This document shows, piece by piece, positions 63,924 to 64,000 of a stretch of 64,000 nucleotides of DNA. The position numbers and the translations under genes were made by a program. The notes under the pieces were generated by a model. The model had not been told where the DNA came from, ran no database searches, and saw only the letters and a program-made list of their open reading frames with translations. The DNA comes from Glaciimonas sp. Lineage in GTDB: Bacteria; Pseudomonadota; Gammaproteobacteria; Burkholderiales; Burkholderiaceae_D. The number at the start of each line of letters is the position of its first letter. Position 1 is the first letter of the stretch. Location of the stretch: assembly GCA_012927625.1 (NCBI GenBank), contig JABBOV010000012.1, positions 248,001 to 312,000 on the forward strand. The letters run 5' to 3'.

Positions 63924-64000
63924 GATTCACCTGAAATTTTTGATGTAATTTGATGCGATAGCTTCAATATAGTTAAGATTTACGCAAAAAAATGAATACC

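Overview
The window looks like a chromosomal segment from a betaproteobacterium, most likely Burkholderiales and probably Oxalobacteraceae-like. That placement is inferred from gene content: DUF2189 and DUF2788 membrane proteins, a DUF3138 outer-membrane protein beside polyamine genes, a Pho regulon with ppk1-sixA, and an H1-like Ala/Lys/Pro-rich protein. No rRNA, tRNA or CRISPR array was seen.

Layout. (a) 1-21.7 kb is a patchy accessory region. It holds the 3' part of sbcC, a small operon of unknown secreted and membrane proteins, an IS6-type transposase remnant, an SDR, a fasciclin protein, a partial second copy of the sbcC tail, an arginase-family gene, a FitAB/VapBC toxin-antitoxin pair with a nearby antitoxin remnant, a GSU2403-type nucleotidyltransferase behind a large palindrome, ribB under an FMN riboswitch, a DUF2975/XRE pair, an S9 peptidase lipoprotein, a cyclophilin, an OsmC protein and mtfA. 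A dispersed two-part intergenic repeat family is concentrated here. (b) 21.8-28.9 kb is a light-sensing locus. Leftward it encodes a divergent PYP homologue, a PAS-PAS-GGDEF protein and a PAS-GGDEF-EAL protein with overlapping reading frames. Rightward it encodes an aromatic ammonia-lyase (TAL type), a canonical photoactive yellow protein (PYP) and a compact AMP-forming ligase with an N-terminal carrier-protein-like segment. (c) 29.1-39.6 kb is the phosphate block: pstSCAB-phoU-phoB-phoR leftward, ppk1-sixA rightward and an OlsB-like acyltransferase, with Pho boxes upstream of pstS, ppk1 and olsB. (d) 40-51.5 kb is a complete chemosensory operon: mcp-cheY-STAS-cheA-mcp-cheW-mcp-cheW-cheR-cheD-cheB. 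(e) 51.5-54.7 kb has an H1-like protein, ppx and an orphan tungstate-binding protein. (f) 55-63.9 kb is a leftward putrescine uptake and catabolism operon: aminotransferase, potFGHI, a DUF3138 protein and an aldehyde dehydrogenase.

The most interesting system is the PYP locus. The lyase should make p-coumarate from tyrosine, the ligase should activate it, and the activated acyl group should be transferred to the PYP cysteine. The divergent operon carries a second PYP-like protein that keeps the chromophore Tyr, Glu and Cys but lacks the Thr50 and Arg52 equivalents, translationally coupled to c-di-GMP enzymes. A near-identical dyad (TTTGTC-N3-GACAAATA) lies upstream of both the lyase and pyp, suggesting a dedicated regulator. 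Light control of c-di-GMP is an inference from this architecture.
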